In this document: one piece after another, positions 1-8,253 of the stretch
How the letters are laid out: each line of letters opens with the position of its first letter
How positions within the stretch are numbered: position 1 is the stretch's first letter
Notes under the pieces: model-generated
What the model was told of the DNA's origin: nothing
Seen by the model: the letters and a program-made list of their open reading frames with translations, nothing else
Databases searched by the model: none
Assembly: GCA_900752015.1 (NCBI GenBank)
Contig: CAADTZ010000080.1
Location: 1-26,601, forward strand
Length of the DNA stretch: 26,601 bases
Source of the DNA: an uncultured Collinsella sp.
Lineage (GTDB): Bacteria > Actinomycetota > Coriobacteriia > Coriobacteriales > Coriobacteriaceae
Reading direction: 5' to 3'
Program-made: the position numbers and the translations under genes

Positions 1-619
1 CCCCCCGGCCCCCCGCCGTAGCCGACACAAAACGCGGACCCAGGCCCTTCACCCATGCCAGACGCTCGCGAATCTCGTCCTCACTCGCGGCATCCGCCGC
101 ACTAAAGAAAGCGAAATCGACGTAGGGCGCAATCTGCTCGTAGTACTCGTCGGTGGAGTCATCCGAAAAGTCAAAAGAGACCGTGACGCCCGCAGCCTTC
201 AGCTTGGGCAGCTCGCGCTCGGTAAAGCAATAGTTGCCCGAATGAACCACATCGAACTGCTTCATGTACGCAAGGTCAAAACGATCGAGGACATAGCGCG
301 CATCGCCACGGATACCGCCCTCGTTGGAGCCGAGGAAGACACGGTCACCGTCAACGACGGTCACGCGAGCCGCTCCGTTCTCGCCAATCATCTGCTCGCA
401 CTTGTCAAGCTCGATACCCTCATCCTCGAGGCTTGCAATGACATGCTCGGCAGCGGCATCATTGCCAAAAATGCCCACGTATGCGGAGCGTGCGGCACCG
501 CATTTCTTGGCATAAACGGCGAAGTTCACCGCATTGCCGCCGGGATACATGGTGTGGATATGCTCGTAGCGATCGACGACGTTGTCGCCAAATCCGAGCG
601 CGTTAACGTTAAATGCCAT
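1..619 (-). CDS. frlD: FrlD-like fructoselysine kinase, PfkB family (partial, 3' end beyond window)
   Basis: This reading frame runs off the left edge; 206 residues are visible, from ATG at 619. It looks like a ribokinase/PfkB sugar kinase of the FrlD type, which phosphorylates fructoselysine at C6 in the cytoplasm. Visible support: an N-terminal GDNVVD segment, the substrate-loop motif GGNAVN at residues 27-32, an EGG segment near residue 99 and VSFDFSDD near residue 150, all recalling E. coli FrlD. The C-terminal DTxGAGD catalytic motif should lie outside the window and cannot be checked. An AAGGAG ribosome site sits 8 nt before the start, directly after the frlB stop 14 nt upstream, so the two are co-transcribed. 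The first 18 bases of the window are almost pure C on this strand (G runs in the coding sense). Confidence 0.85.
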   Translation of the reverse strand, partial: MAFNVNALGFGDNVVDRYEHIHTMYPGGNAVNFAVYAKKCGAARSAYVGIFGNDAAAEHVIASLEDEGIELDKCEQMIGENGAARVTVVDGDRVFLGSNEGGIRGDARYVLDRFDLAYMKQFDVVHSGNYCFTERELPKLKAAGVTVSFDFSDDSTDEYYEQIAPYVDFAFFSAADAASEDEIRERLAWVKGLGPRFVSATAGGRG

Positions 620-633
620 GGCCTTTGCTCCTT

Positions 634-1602
634 CTAGTACTCGACAACACCCATATAGCGACGGAAATCGGGATCGTGATCAAACACCTTGCCGCGTGCA
701 GCACGCAGCTCGCAGTTCATGGCGTAGAACAGCACCGGGTCCAGATAGGCACGAACGCTCGCCGGCACGGCTTCCATACCGTACTCCTTGGCATCGAGCA
801 CCATCAGCGTATCGGTATGCGTCTTAAGGAACGCCAGGGCGCGCTCGTCCATAGCACGGCACTCGCTGGAGCCCATCTGCAGGAAGTAAAAAACGCCATC
901 CTGAGTAGCCTCGAAGGGGCCATGGAAGTACTCGGCAGAGTGGATGTAGCTGCAGTGCTGCCACTGCATCTCCATAAGAGAGCAGATAGCGAAACCGTAG
1001 GTCTGGCTAAAGTTGGGACCGCTGCCCAGAATATAGAAGAACTCGTGCTCCTGGCAAAGCTTGGCAAAGCGATCGCCCAGCTCGGCATTTACCTTCTCGC
1101 GTGCCGGGGGAAGAATCTTATCCATCTCGGCGATACCGGCATACATATCGGCAAGATCGGCGTAGCCCTCCTGCTGATCGAGCAGCTCTGCCGCAAGCGA
1201 CAGCGAAATGCCAGCGGGGACCTCGGCCTGCGGCACACCCTCGCCCCATGGGTAGACCCACGTGGTCCACTTGCCGGAGTCGATCTTGGATCCAGCGTTG
1301 TCGGTCTGGGCGATCACCGTAGCGCCGGCGGCAAGGGCAATCTCGCAGCCCTCGACGACCTCCGGGGTATTGCCACTGTGGCTGCAAGCGATGACCAGGG
1401 ACTTCTCGCCCAGACGACGCGGACGCATAATGTCGAATTCACGTGCGGTATAGATATACGAAGTGAAGGTGGTTGCCTCGCGCTGCAGAAGCTCATGAGC
1501 CGGGATCAAATCGATCATGGAGCCACCGCAAGCAATCCAGTAGACGCTGTCGAACTTGCCCTTCTCGGCAATTGCCTCTTTGATCAGATCGTGTGCGTTC
1601 AT
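634..1602 (-). CDS. frlB: FrlB-like fructoselysine-6-phosphate deglycase (SIS domain)
   Basis: A 322-residue protein with a double SIS (sugar isomerase) fold. FrlB cleaves fructoselysine 6-phosphate to glucose 6-phosphate and lysine. Evidence: an N-terminal VYWIACGGSMIDL phosphosugar-binding loop, the second-lobe segment FYILGSGPN, SAEYFHGPFE (compare SGEFRHGPLE in E. coli FrlB) and a C-terminal HDPDFRRYMGVVEY tail that closely resembles the E. coli FrlB terminus. I place the start at ATG 1602 because AAAGGA lies about 7 nt upstream; the reading frame stays open to 1635, but no better site is visible there. It sits between the epimerase-like gene (62-nt gap) and frlD (14 nt). A glucoselysine-6-phosphate deglycase (GfrF-type) is an alternative, but the C-terminus favours FrlB. 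Confidence 0.87.
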   Translation of the reverse strand: MNAHDLIKEAIAEKGKFDSVYWIACGGSMIDLIPAHELLQREATTFTSYIYTAREFDIMRPRRLGEKSLVIACSHSGNTPEVVEGCEIALAAGATVIAQTDNAGSKIDSGKWTTWVYPWGEGVPQAEVPAGISLSLAAELLDQQEGYADLADMYAGIAEMDKILPPAREKVNAELGDRFAKLCQEHEFFYILGSGPNFSQTYGFAICSLMEMQWQHCSYIHSAEYFHGPFEATQDGVFYFLQMGSSECRAMDERALAFLKTHTDTLMVLDAKEYGMEAVPASVRAYLDPVLFYAMNCELRAARGKVFDHDPDFRRYMGVVEY

Positions 1603-1664
1603 ATCCAGTTCCTTTCTTATTTGACCCGCAATCAATGACGTTGGTTGCGTAGCCGATAGTTGTT

Positions 1665-2516
1665 TTAGTCAATCAGATATTTCTCGAATGCGGCCATGTT
1701 CTTGGCATCTGCCGCGGCCGGGTCATCGTAGTAACGACCGTCCGTGATTTCCTGGCCCAGCATGCCGTCAAAACCATGGGCGTTGAGTGCGGCGACGAAG
1801 GCGTCCATATCGTGCTTGCCATCGCCCCACACCAGATGGCCATACGGGTCACCGTCGATAAAGTGCATCTCGTGAATTGCCCCATCACCAAAGGCGGCAA
1901 ACCAGTCCTCGAGCGTCTCGCCCGCAACGCCCATCGCAGTTGTATCAACCATGGGCTGTAAGTACGGGCTCGCGACCTCGTCAATCATGCGCTTCGCATC
2001 GGAAACCGTCGTCACAAGGTTGCTCTCCTCGGGACGCAGGCTTTCCATCGTAAGCACCAGACCGTGCTCCCCGGCATACTCCGCCAGAATGGACAAGTGC
2101 TCGCGGCTGCGCTTCCAGGCTTCCTCGCGGTCCTCGTCCCAGTCGCCCCAGCCCGAGTTGATGGACATACGGTCGCACCCAAGTACCTCGGCAAGCTCAA
2201 TGCCGTGCTTAAAGTACGCCAGGCTGCGCTGTTCATGCAGCGGCTTGCGTGCGCAGTACTGCCAAGGATAGACAACATTCTCGGGGCACAGAGTACGATA
2301 CCTAAGCCCACGGTCTGCAGCCTTTTTCGCCAGGACCTCAGCCTCAAAGTAGCCCGTGTGATCGAGCGTCACATGCGGCTCCGCGCACCACAGCTCAATG
2401 GACTCAAAGCCCAAGCGCTGCTGCACATCAAGGAAGTAATCGAGCGACCACATGATGTAGTGGATATTCATGCCTGCAATCTGTTCGCGGCGCAGCGTCG
2501 GTTTGGATTCAGGCAT
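1665..2516 (-). CDS. FrlC-like sugar isomerase/epimerase (xylose-isomerase-type TIM barrel)
   Basis: A 283-residue TIM-barrel protein of the AP-endonuclease-2/xylose-isomerase superfamily. In E. coli, FrlC interconverts fructoselysine and psicoselysine, and the setting points to that role or to epimerisation of a related Amadori compound. Visible features are FESIELWCAEPH near the N-terminus, LTMESLRPEESNLV (compare LILEPLTPYESNVV in FrlC), MVDTTAMG and EMHFIDGDPYGHL, which carry the expected Glu, Asp and His metal ligands. The ATG at 2516 is separated from the amidohydrolase stop by one nucleotide and is preceded by AAGGAGG, so translation is tightly coupled. The exact substrate cannot be told from sequence, so no symbol is assigned. 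Confidence 0.82.
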   Translation of the reverse strand: MPESKPTLRREQIAGMNIHYIMWSLDYFLDVQQRLGFESIELWCAEPHVTLDHTGYFEAEVLAKKAADRGLRYRTLCPENVVYPWQYCARKPLHEQRSLAYFKHGIELAEVLGCDRMSINSGWGDWDEDREEAWKRSREHLSILAEYAGEHGLVLTMESLRPEESNLVTTVSDAKRMIDEVASPYLQPMVDTTAMGVAGETLEDWFAAFGDGAIHEMHFIDGDPYGHLVWGDGKHDMDAFVAALNAHGFDGMLGQEITDGRYYDDPAAADAKNMAAFEKYLID

Positions 2517-2517
2517 C

Positions 2518-4101
2518 TTATGCCTCCTTATTTCGATCGAACACGATTCGTCCGTCCGACATCGTCATATCAACCGCAAGATCGCGTGCGTCGCGATAAT
2601 CGAGGTCGAACACATCCCGATCGAGTACGCAGATATCGGCAAGCTTGCCAACCTCAAGCGTACCCAGCTCGTCTTCGCGCATCAGGTCGTACGCGCCCCC
2701 GGCAGTCCAAGCGCGCAAAAGCTCGACAAGCGTCAGCACGTTGGCCTCATTCACGGGAAGTCCGTCGGCGAAGAACCCGCCGCACGCGCTGTAGATTGAC
2801 TCGCCCAAGCTCGGAATCAACAGCGGCAAATCAGTGCCACAGCACACTGTGCATCCGGAATCTTCCATGCCGCGGCGATTCCAGCTGTGCAAAAGTCGCG
2901 TCTCGCCAATTTGTCGACGCATCATCGACAGGCAATCCTCGCGCCGGTCCAGCGTCAGAATCTGCGGATAGACCTCGCAAATTCCACCTAACTTGCCAAA
3001 CTCGACAAGATCGGTCGGGTCAGAGTTCTCGAGATCGGTAATCGCATGGCGGCGAAGCATCCGTCCATGCTCGTCTCGAGGCAGCGAGGCATAGAGCGCC
3101 ACGGTGCGACGAACGGCGCCATCGCCCTGGCAATGCAAGGAATATCGGAAGCCGTCAGCATCAATTGCACGCAGCTCGCTTTCAATCAGATCCCACTCTG
3201 GCTCCTCGACGACCGTCTTGCCGGCAGCGCCCGCATCGGCCGTATCCTCATAGGGGTCAATCATCTCGGCAAGCCCCGCCCATACGCCGCGATCGGTCAT
3301 ACGGTTGAAGCCAGAAAAACGAACGAACGGTCCCCGGAAGCGCTCTCGTGCCTCGCGAGCATATGCCAGATTTGCACCAGCGCCCACCGGCTGCGACATC
3401 ATAGAGACGCGAACCGTCAGCTCACCAGATTCCTCACGGCGAGCCATTTCGTCGGCAAAGCCGTAGTAGTCATCAAACGCCATCTCCTTGATGGCGGTAA
3501 CGCCGCGCTCGTTAAGCATGCTCATGTAGTCCGAATACCCCGCGCGCACCTCGGGCAACGCGAGGAAATCGCTCATCATGCGCCAGATCTTCTCGGCATA
3601 GCACGCCTGCGGTGTAAAACCGTATCGCGCACTGGCGGCAGCATTGAGAACGCAGGTCTCCGCGCCCGGTGTAAAGCAGACGACAGGGATATCACCAAAA
3701 AATTCGTCAAACACAGCTGCCGTATTTGCGTTCTCGGCATCCGATGCCAACGTTTCGGGCAGGTTGTGGCCAAAAGCCGCCGCGCAATCCGGATGATCAT
3801 CTTTCCATGCACGCAAGAGCGACACGGCCTCTTTGGCATCGGCGACGCCGGACAGATCAGACCCCAACGTCCGCAGTGCCCAGCCCGTATAGAAGGTATG
3901 CACATCGATCAGGCCGGGCATGACGGTGCGGTCGCCCAGGTCAACTACCTCGTCCGCTTGGGTCAAATACGAAGCTACCTCGCACTTGGTGCCAACAGCC
4001 TCAATTCGATTGCCACGGACCGCTACGAAACCTTCAAACGGCAGGTCCCCCGTACCGGTAAAGACGCTCTTAGACGTCAGGACCGTCAAACGATCAGACA
4101 T
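2518..4101 (-). CDS. YtcJ-like metal-dependent amidohydrolase
   Basis: A 527-residue amidohydrolase of the amidohydrolase_3/YtcJ type, expected to hydrolyse an amide or related bond in the cytoplasm. Evidence: an N-terminal beta-sandwich half, then VMPGLIDVH (residues 60-68), a mid-protein LHCQGDGAV segment, RRHAITDLE, CCGTDLPLL holding the late catalytic-type Asp, and a C-terminal GTLEVGKLADICVLDRD segment that closes the composite domain. Oddly, the usual HxH metal pair reads His68-Thr-Phe70, so the second His is missing. Three in-frame starts lie within 9 nt (GTG 4110, GTG 4104, ATG 4101); I chose ATG 4101 because AGGTGG is 5 nt upstream. The gene sits between the transporter and the epimerase, so it may trim an acylated or peptide-bound substrate, but that is inference. 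E. coli frl has no counterpart. Confidence 0.8.
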   Translation of the reverse strand: MSDRLTVLTSKSVFTGTGDLPFEGFVAVRGNRIEAVGTKCEVASYLTQADEVVDLGDRTVMPGLIDVHTFYTGWALRTLGSDLSGVADAKEAVSLLRAWKDDHPDCAAAFGHNLPETLASDAENANTAAVFDEFFGDIPVVCFTPGAETCVLNAAASARYGFTPQACYAEKIWRMMSDFLALPEVRAGYSDYMSMLNERGVTAIKEMAFDDYYGFADEMARREESGELTVRVSMMSQPVGAGANLAYAREARERFRGPFVRFSGFNRMTDRGVWAGLAEMIDPYEDTADAGAAGKTVVEEPEWDLIESELRAIDADGFRYSLHCQGDGAVRRTVALYASLPRDEHGRMLRRHAITDLENSDPTDLVEFGKLGGICEVYPQILTLDRREDCLSMMRRQIGETRLLHSWNRRGMEDSGCTVCCGTDLPLLIPSLGESIYSACGGFFADGLPVNEANVLTLVELLRAWTAGGAYDLMREDELGTLEVGKLADICVLDRDVFDLDYRDARDLAVDMTMSDGRIVFDRNKEA

Positions 4102-4110
4102 CACAACCAC

Positions 4111-5574
4111 CTACACCGGAAGCATGCCAGAAATTGCCGTTACGATCAGGCCAAAGACGACCATGAAAATGAAGAACTTCCAAATGGTCTTCCACCATTG
4201 GCCAAACGAGATCTTTGCCACGGCAAGGCCGGCAACCGTCATGCCCGCCACGGGACTGATGGTGTTAATGGTCTGATTAGCAAACTGGAGCGCGGTAACA
4301 GCGGCTTCGGGATTGAGGCCCATAAGCTCGGTCAGCGGACCCATGACGGGCATGGTGAGCGCCGCAAGTCCAGAGCTCGAGGGAACCAGCAAAGAGAGCA
4401 GGCCAAGGACGATATACATAAACGTGGTGTAGACGGCGGCGGGCGCACCGGCAAGCGCGGTAGCGAGCGCCTGGAGGATGGTGTCGATGATCATGCCGCC
4501 CTCGGCGATGACCAGAATGCCGCGAGCGATACCGATAACGATGGCGGCGTACGCAAAGTCGGCAATGCCTTTAACGAACTCCTCGGCGATCGTCTGCTGG
4601 TCAAGGCCGCCCAGGATACCGGCAAGCAAGCCCATACCAAGGAACACGGCGGAAATCTCATTCATGTACCAGCCCTGGGTAACAAGACCCCAGACGATAA
4701 TGCCCATACCGCAGGCAAAATCGATAAGCACGAGCTTCTGACGGGTAGTGAACTCTTCCTCGATGGAGGCATCGGTCACGGAAAACTCAACACGCTTGAG
4801 CTTGTCGTCCTCGTACGTAATGGACGACTCGGGGTTTTTCTTGACGCGCATGGCATAGCGCATGGCCCATGCGATGCCAACGGCGGTAAAGATGACCCAA
4901 GAGATGGCGCGCAGCCACAGCTGAGGATTGCCCTCGATGCCGATAATGCCTTGGGCGATCAAAACATTGAACGGGTCGATGGTCGAAGCACAATATCCCA
5001 GGTTAGGACCAAGGAAGCAGATGATGAATGCCGTCATCGAGTCATAACCGATACCCATCATGATGGGAATGAAGATGGCATAGAACGGCAGGGCTTCCTC
5101 AGACATACCAAACGTAGTGCCGCAAATGGACAGCAACGTCATCGTGATGGGAATGATGAGGATGTCCTTGTTCTTGAGCTTTTTAATCACACGGCTCATG
5201 CCGGCATTCAAAGCGTTGGTCTTGGTGATGACTGCGAACGATCCGCCAATCAATAAGACGAACGCAACGACGTCAGCAGCCTCCTGGATGCCCTTAGTGG
5301 GCGCTTGCAGGACCGCAAAGATATCCTGGCCCAGATTGATGGTCTCGCCGGTCTCGGAATCGGTGTAATTCTTATCGACCTGTTCATAGGTACCAGCAAC
5401 GGCGACTTCACGCTCGCCCGCCGCTGTCGAAATCGTCTTGCGCTGGTACTGACCAGAGGGAACGATCCAAGTCAGAACCGCAAAGACAACGATCAGCAAG
5501 AACATGATCGTATAGACATGCGGTAATTTGAACTTAAAACGTCTGTTTGTCTTCTTCGCCTTCGTATCTGACAT
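4111..5574 (-). CDS. YfcC-family transporter (basic amino acid / antiporter-like)
   Basis: A 487-residue polytopic membrane protein. The start PHVYTIMFLLIVVFAVLTWI, followed by VPSGQY, is characteristic of the YfcC/DcuC-like (IT superfamily) group, which includes putative arginine/ornithine antiporters. About 11-12 hydrophobic segments are spread along the chain, with a charged cytoplasmic stretch near residues 230-270. It is the first gene of the operon. Its ATG at 5574 has a clear GGAGG 6 nt upstream; the frame is open to 5769, but that extension crosses the predicted promoter and operator and is rejected. In E. coli the frl operon uses an APC permease (FrlA), so a YfcC-type carrier here suggests an alternative uptake route for a glycated amino acid. 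Substrate is inferred from context only. Confidence 0.83.
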   Translation of the reverse strand: MSDTKAKKTNRRFKFKLPHVYTIMFLLIVVFAVLTWIVPSGQYQRKTISTAAGEREVAVAGTYEQVDKNYTDSETGETINLGQDIFAVLQAPTKGIQEAADVVAFVLLIGGSFAVITKTNALNAGMSRVIKKLKNKDILIIPITMTLLSICGTTFGMSEEALPFYAIFIPIMMGIGYDSMTAFIICFLGPNLGYCASTIDPFNVLIAQGIIGIEGNPQLWLRAISWVIFTAVGIAWAMRYAMRVKKNPESSITYEDDKLKRVEFSVTDASIEEEFTTRQKLVLIDFACGMGIIVWGLVTQGWYMNEISAVFLGMGLLAGILGGLDQQTIAEEFVKGIADFAYAAIVIGIARGILVIAEGGMIIDTILQALATALAGAPAAVYTTFMYIVLGLLSLLVPSSSGLAALTMPVMGPLTELMGLNPEAAVTALQFANQTINTISPVAGMTVAGLAVAKISFGQWWKTIWKFFIFMVVFGLIVTAISGMLPV

Positions 5575-5616
5575 AGATACCTCCAAAGAACTCGAGACTG
5601 CATCGCATCTCGCTTC

Positions 5617-5639
5617 AACGTTTGCACAATGCAAACGTT
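5617..5639 (-). promoter_or_regulatory. 23-bp perfect dyad, candidate operator of the frl-like operon
   Basis: Arms AACGTTTGCA and TGCAAACGTT are exact inverted repeats of 10 bp separated by CAA. The dyad lies 43-65 nt upstream of the transporter start and just downstream of the predicted promoter, a position suited to repression by blocking the polymerase. The neighbouring GntR/UTRA regulator is the obvious candidate binder, but the half-site does not clearly match the usual GntR core, so another family is possible. Confidence 0.65.
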
Positions 5640-5653
5640 CTATGACGTCCCAT

Positions 5654-5682
5654 AGATTACCAGCAGCTTTTTCCTTCATCAA
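5654..5682 (-). promoter_or_regulatory. Predicted sigma70-type promoter of the frl-like operon
   Basis: On the minus strand TTGATG (5682-5677) and TAATCT (5659-5654) are spaced by 17 nt. The -10 is weak, keeping only the conserved TA and final T. Transcription would start near 5647, immediately before the dyad. Confidence 0.4.
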
Positions 5683-5744
5683 GATAATTTCAAACTGATT
5701 GCCGCAACGCGGTTGAACGGTTGCGTTTGCGCCGTGAACGGTAT

Positions 5745-5780
5745 GGAAACGCCCGGTGAGATGATCCACCGGGCGCTTCC
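5745..5780 (-). terminator. Rho-independent terminator after the GntR regulator
   Basis: A 14-bp stem (5745-5758 with 5767-5780, one G-U pair, GC-rich core CGCCCGGTG/CACCGGGCG) with an 8-nt loop starts 12 nt after the regulator stop. There is no separate run of T residues beyond the stem, so it is a modest terminator. It isolates the regulator gene from the transporter operon. Confidence 0.6.
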
Positions 5781-5792
5781 ATTCGCAATGTC

Positions 5793-6536
5793 CTAGATGT
5801 CAAAAACGTAGCGAGACCCAACGATTCGCTGACGACCGATGATAAACGGCCGCCGCTGCTCATCGAAAAAGAAGGCTTCCATATAAAACAAGGGTTCGCC
5901 AACGGGAACTGCCAACAGCCGAGCGACCTCGGGCGACGCGCACGCGATCTCGAGCGTGCACGGGTCGGTAAACGCGGGCGTGCGGCCCGTCCGGTTGCGC
6001 ACGAACTCAAAAATGGATTGGTTAGATAGAGGTGCCGTTGATAGATAGGCGTTGTCCTCGTAAACGTATATGTTGTTCTCGAGCATGACAGGGACGCCAT
6101 CGGCAGTACGCACGCGCTCAACGCAAATCAAGTCAGTTCCAACGGGAACACCAAAGAACTGTGCTTCGGTGGAATCCGCCGGCAGTATCTTCCTCGAAAT
6201 GACACACGCCCCCGGTTCCATTCCATTAACGCGGCATGCGTCCGAAAAACTCTGGACGTCATCCTTCTGGCGAATCTTGCGCTTAAGCTTAGGGGCATTG
6301 ACGAACGTGCCTTTCCCCTGCCGCTTCGTTAGATAGCCCTGCTGGACGAGCTCCTCAATAGCGCGTCGCACGGTAACGCGGCCAACTTTATAGTTCTCAG
6401 CCAATTCGAATTCGTTGGGTATCCGCGCGCCCGCCTTGTAGGCACCGGAGCTGATTTCGTTTTTAATGATATCGATAACCTGTTGGTACAGCGGTATCGC
6501 TGCTTTACCGTCAGTTAGCCCTTCAGTCGGTGGCAT
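5793..6536 (-). CDS. GntR-family regulator with UTRA domain (HutC/FrlR type)
   Basis: A 247-residue one-component regulator. Residues about 15-80 form the GntR winged helix (PLYQQVIDIIKNEI, then GARIPNEFELAENYKVGRVT and VRRAIEELVQQGYL). From about residue 95 to the end is a UTRA ligand-binding domain, with the typical CVERVRTADGVPVMLENNIY stretch, ending in a GSRYVFDI-like tail. UTRA domains bind sugars, sugar phosphates or amino acids, and the E. coli frl operon is controlled by the GntR/UTRA protein FrlR, so it probably senses the locus substrate or its phosphate. The ATG at 6536 has a GGGAGAGG ribosome site a few nt upstream. It is transcribed in the same direction as the operon but separated from it by its own terminator. 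Confidence 0.88.
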   Translation of the reverse strand: MPPTEGLTDGKAAIPLYQQVIDIIKNEISSGAYKAGARIPNEFELAENYKVGRVTVRRAIEELVQQGYLTKRQGKGTFVNAPKLKRKIRQKDDVQSFSDACRVNGMEPGACVISRKILPADSTEAQFFGVPVGTDLICVERVRTADGVPVMLENNIYVYEDNAYLSTAPLSNQSIFEFVRNRTGRTPAFTDPCTLEIACASPEVARLLAVPVGEPLFYMEAFFFDEQRRPFIIGRQRIVGSRYVFDI

Positions 6537-6567
6537 ATACCCTCTCCCAGCACAATTACGTCTAAAA

Positions 6568-6602
6568 CGGGCTTAAGGGCATTCAACAAGCCCTTAAGCC
6601 CG
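6568..6602 (-). terminator. Strong rho-independent terminator after the HAD gene
   Basis: A perfect 13-bp stem (6568-6580 with 6590-6602, arms CGGGCTTAAGGGC and its complement) with a 9-nt loop is followed on the minus strand by TTTTAGA. It ends transcription of the HAD hydrolase and lies directly upstream of the regulator gene. Confidence 0.85.
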
Positions 6603-6686
6603 CATTAGCATTAAGTATGCTTGCTGCCGCACCAAAATGTCGGGTATTTACTCATCAGACCCGAAAAACGCGCAACTACCGCGCTC

Positions 6687-7346
6687 CTAAGAAAGCGTGA
6701 GCAGCTCCGGCAGCTGGTCGATAATCTTGTCCGCGGCATCCTGGCTAAAGCCAAAGCGTTCCTCGCGCTTGGCAATGACTGTCAGACCGGCTCGCTTGCC
6801 GGCAGTGATGCCAGGCACCGAGTCCTCAACGCAGCAGCAGCGATTCGCGGGCAGCCCCAGCAGATCCAGCGCATGCAGGTAAATGTCGGGCTCGGGCTTG
6901 CTCTCCTTAAACTGCTCGCCGCTCACCACATACTCAAAGGCATCCGACAGCCCGCATGCGTTGAGCACTTCCTCGATGCTAACCATGGGAGACGAGCTGG
7001 CAAGCGCCACGCGAACGCCACGGCGCGGCAGCTCTCGAATCGTATCCACGGCGCCTGGGTTAATCAAAGCCTGATAGTCGCGCGGACGTTTATGCGCCCA
7101 CTCGTCCCAACGGGCCAACGCTTCCTCGCCAGTAAAATGCCCCTTACCGGCGCGCTCAAACCAATCGACCAGCATATGCAGGAAGAACTGATGGGAGGTA
7201 CCGACCTGCCCATTCAACTCCTCTTGAGTCAGATTAAGCCCAAGCTCCTTGGCAAACGCGGCAGTCTCGCCCAAGTAGTAATACTCGGTATCGACAATGA
7301 CGCCGTCCATGTCAAAGATAACGGCGTCGAACGGAAATGCGGACAC
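6687..7346 (-). CDS. HAD-superfamily hydrolase, beta-phosphoglucomutase-like
   Basis: A 219-residue HAD phosphatase of subfamily I with an alpha-helical cap. Motif I is FDMDGVIVDTE (nucleophile Asp12, acid/base Asp14), motif II ALASSSP, motif III Lys in KESKPEPDIYL, and motif IV VEDSVPGITAGKRAG. This family acts on phosphosugars or small phosphoesters; the substrate is not predictable. I start at GTG 7346, since GGGAGGG sits 5 nt upstream and the chain then begins MSAFPFDAVIFDMDG as in homologues. An ATG at 7394 would place the start inside the upstream gene's terminator. It follows another HAD gene on the same strand but behind a terminator, so it may have a separate or read-through transcript. 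Confidence 0.85.
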   Translation of the reverse strand: MSAFPFDAVIFDMDGVIVDTEYYYLGETAAFAKELGLNLTQEELNGQVGTSHQFFLHMLVDWFERAGKGHFTGEEALARWDEWAHKRPRDYQALINPGAVDTIRELPRRGVRVALASSSPMVSIEEVLNACGLSDAFEYVVSGEQFKESKPEPDIYLHALDLLGLPANRCCCVEDSVPGITAGKRAGLTVIAKREERFGFSQDAADKIIDQLPELLTLS

Positions 7347-7365
7347 GGCACCCTCCCTAACAAAA

Positions 7366-7387
7366 GGACGCCCGCGAGCAGGCGCCC
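7366..7387 (-). terminator. Rho-independent terminator after the Cof-type gene
   Basis: On the minus strand an 8-bp stem (7387-7380 with 7373-7366, two G-U pairs) with a 6-nt loop is followed by TTTTG. It lies 24 nt past the Cof-type stop and only 8 nt before the ribosome site of the next gene, so partial read-through or attenuation is plausible. Confidence 0.65.
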
Positions 7388-7410
7388 GAATCATGCATTA
7401 ATCGGCGATT

Positions 7411-8253
7411 CTAGCCCAGCAGCTTATCCAGCGCCACCGCAATACCATCTTCGTTGTTATTGGCGGTCACCATCTGGGCCACAGCCTTAACCTCATCGAC
7501 GGCGTTGCCCATGGCTACACCCGTGCCGGCCCACTCAATCATGGACTTGTCGTTCTGGCCGTCGCCAAACGATACGACATCGCTGGCATCGATGCCGAGC
7601 TTGGGCAGGGCACCCTCGAGCGCACGGGCCTTGTCGATACCGGGCGCCGTGTACTCAAAGTACCAGTCGGCCGTAAACATGCCCGAAAGCGTCTGCTTAA
7701 AGGGCGCATACATCTCCTCGTAATGCGCCTGCAGGTAGGCCGGATCGCCCGCCGTCAGCAGCTTGTCCACGGGATAAGCGTCCACAATCTCATGCAAGCT
7801 CTCGACCTCGCGAATCTTAAGATCGCACGCATCGCGCTCATACTTGACGATATTCTTCTGCGAGTCGTCAGGCAGCGTGATCATGCAATGGTACGAATCC
7901 TCGACGTGCAGATTACGACCGAGCGAAATCATAGGGATCACGTCAAAATTACGCAGGTGATCAATCAGGCGATGCAGCTCGTCAGCCGGCATGGCCTGGT
8001 CAAAAAGGACCTCATCGGTCTGAGCGTCGACCACATGCGCGCCATTAAAGGCAACTAGAAGACCGTCATGGTTTTGAAGGTCGAGCTCCTGCGCCAAGGC
8101 GTGCAGCCCCCATGCGGGACGACCCGAAGCCAAGATGAGCTTAATTCCCGACTCCTGCGCCGCGAGCAGCTTCTCGCGCGTACGCGGGCTGATGACCTTT
8201 TGGTCGTTGGTGAGCGTACCGTCGATATCCATTGCGATGGCTTTGATTGCCAT
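7411..8253 (-). CDS. Cof-type HAD-IIB phosphatase
   Basis: A 280-residue HAD-IIB (Cof/YidA-like) phosphatase. Motif I is AMDIDGTLTND (Asp9, Asp11), motif II LILASGRP, and motif III/IV the lysine before ALEGALPKLGI plus VVSFGDGQNDKSMIEWAG, ending in the family's GNAVDEVKAVAQMVTANNNE and DGIAVAL segment. Such enzymes dephosphorylate sugar phosphates or flavin precursors in the cytoplasm. ATG 8253 has GGGAGG at a 5-nt spacing; the longer frame to 8340 has no ribosome site and lacks family resemblance. Length is typical. No specific substrate can be assigned. Confidence 0.86.
   Translation of the reverse strand: MAIKAIAMDIDGTLTNDQKVISPRTREKLLAAQESGIKLILASGRPAWGLHALAQELDLQNHDGLLVAFNGAHVVDAQTDEVLFDQAMPADELHRLIDHLRNFDVIPMISLGRNLHVEDSYHCMITLPDDSQKNIVKYERDACDLKIREVESLHEIVDAYPVDKLLTAGDPAYLQAHYEEMYAPFKQTLSGMFTADWYFEYTAPGIDKARALEGALPKLGIDASDVVSFGDGQNDKSMIEWAGTGVAMGNAVDEVKAVAQMVTANNNEDGIAVALDKLLG

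Noticed and set aside
1..18. C/G runs at the window edge as a phase-variable tract in frlD
   Set aside because: Two runs of six interrupted by other bases are short for slippage, and only part of the gene is visible.
3046..5256. Long plus-strand open frame of 736 codons opposite the amidohydrolase and transporter genes
   Set aside because: It is antisense to two recognisable genes, has no family resemblance and shows the residue bias of a shadow frame.
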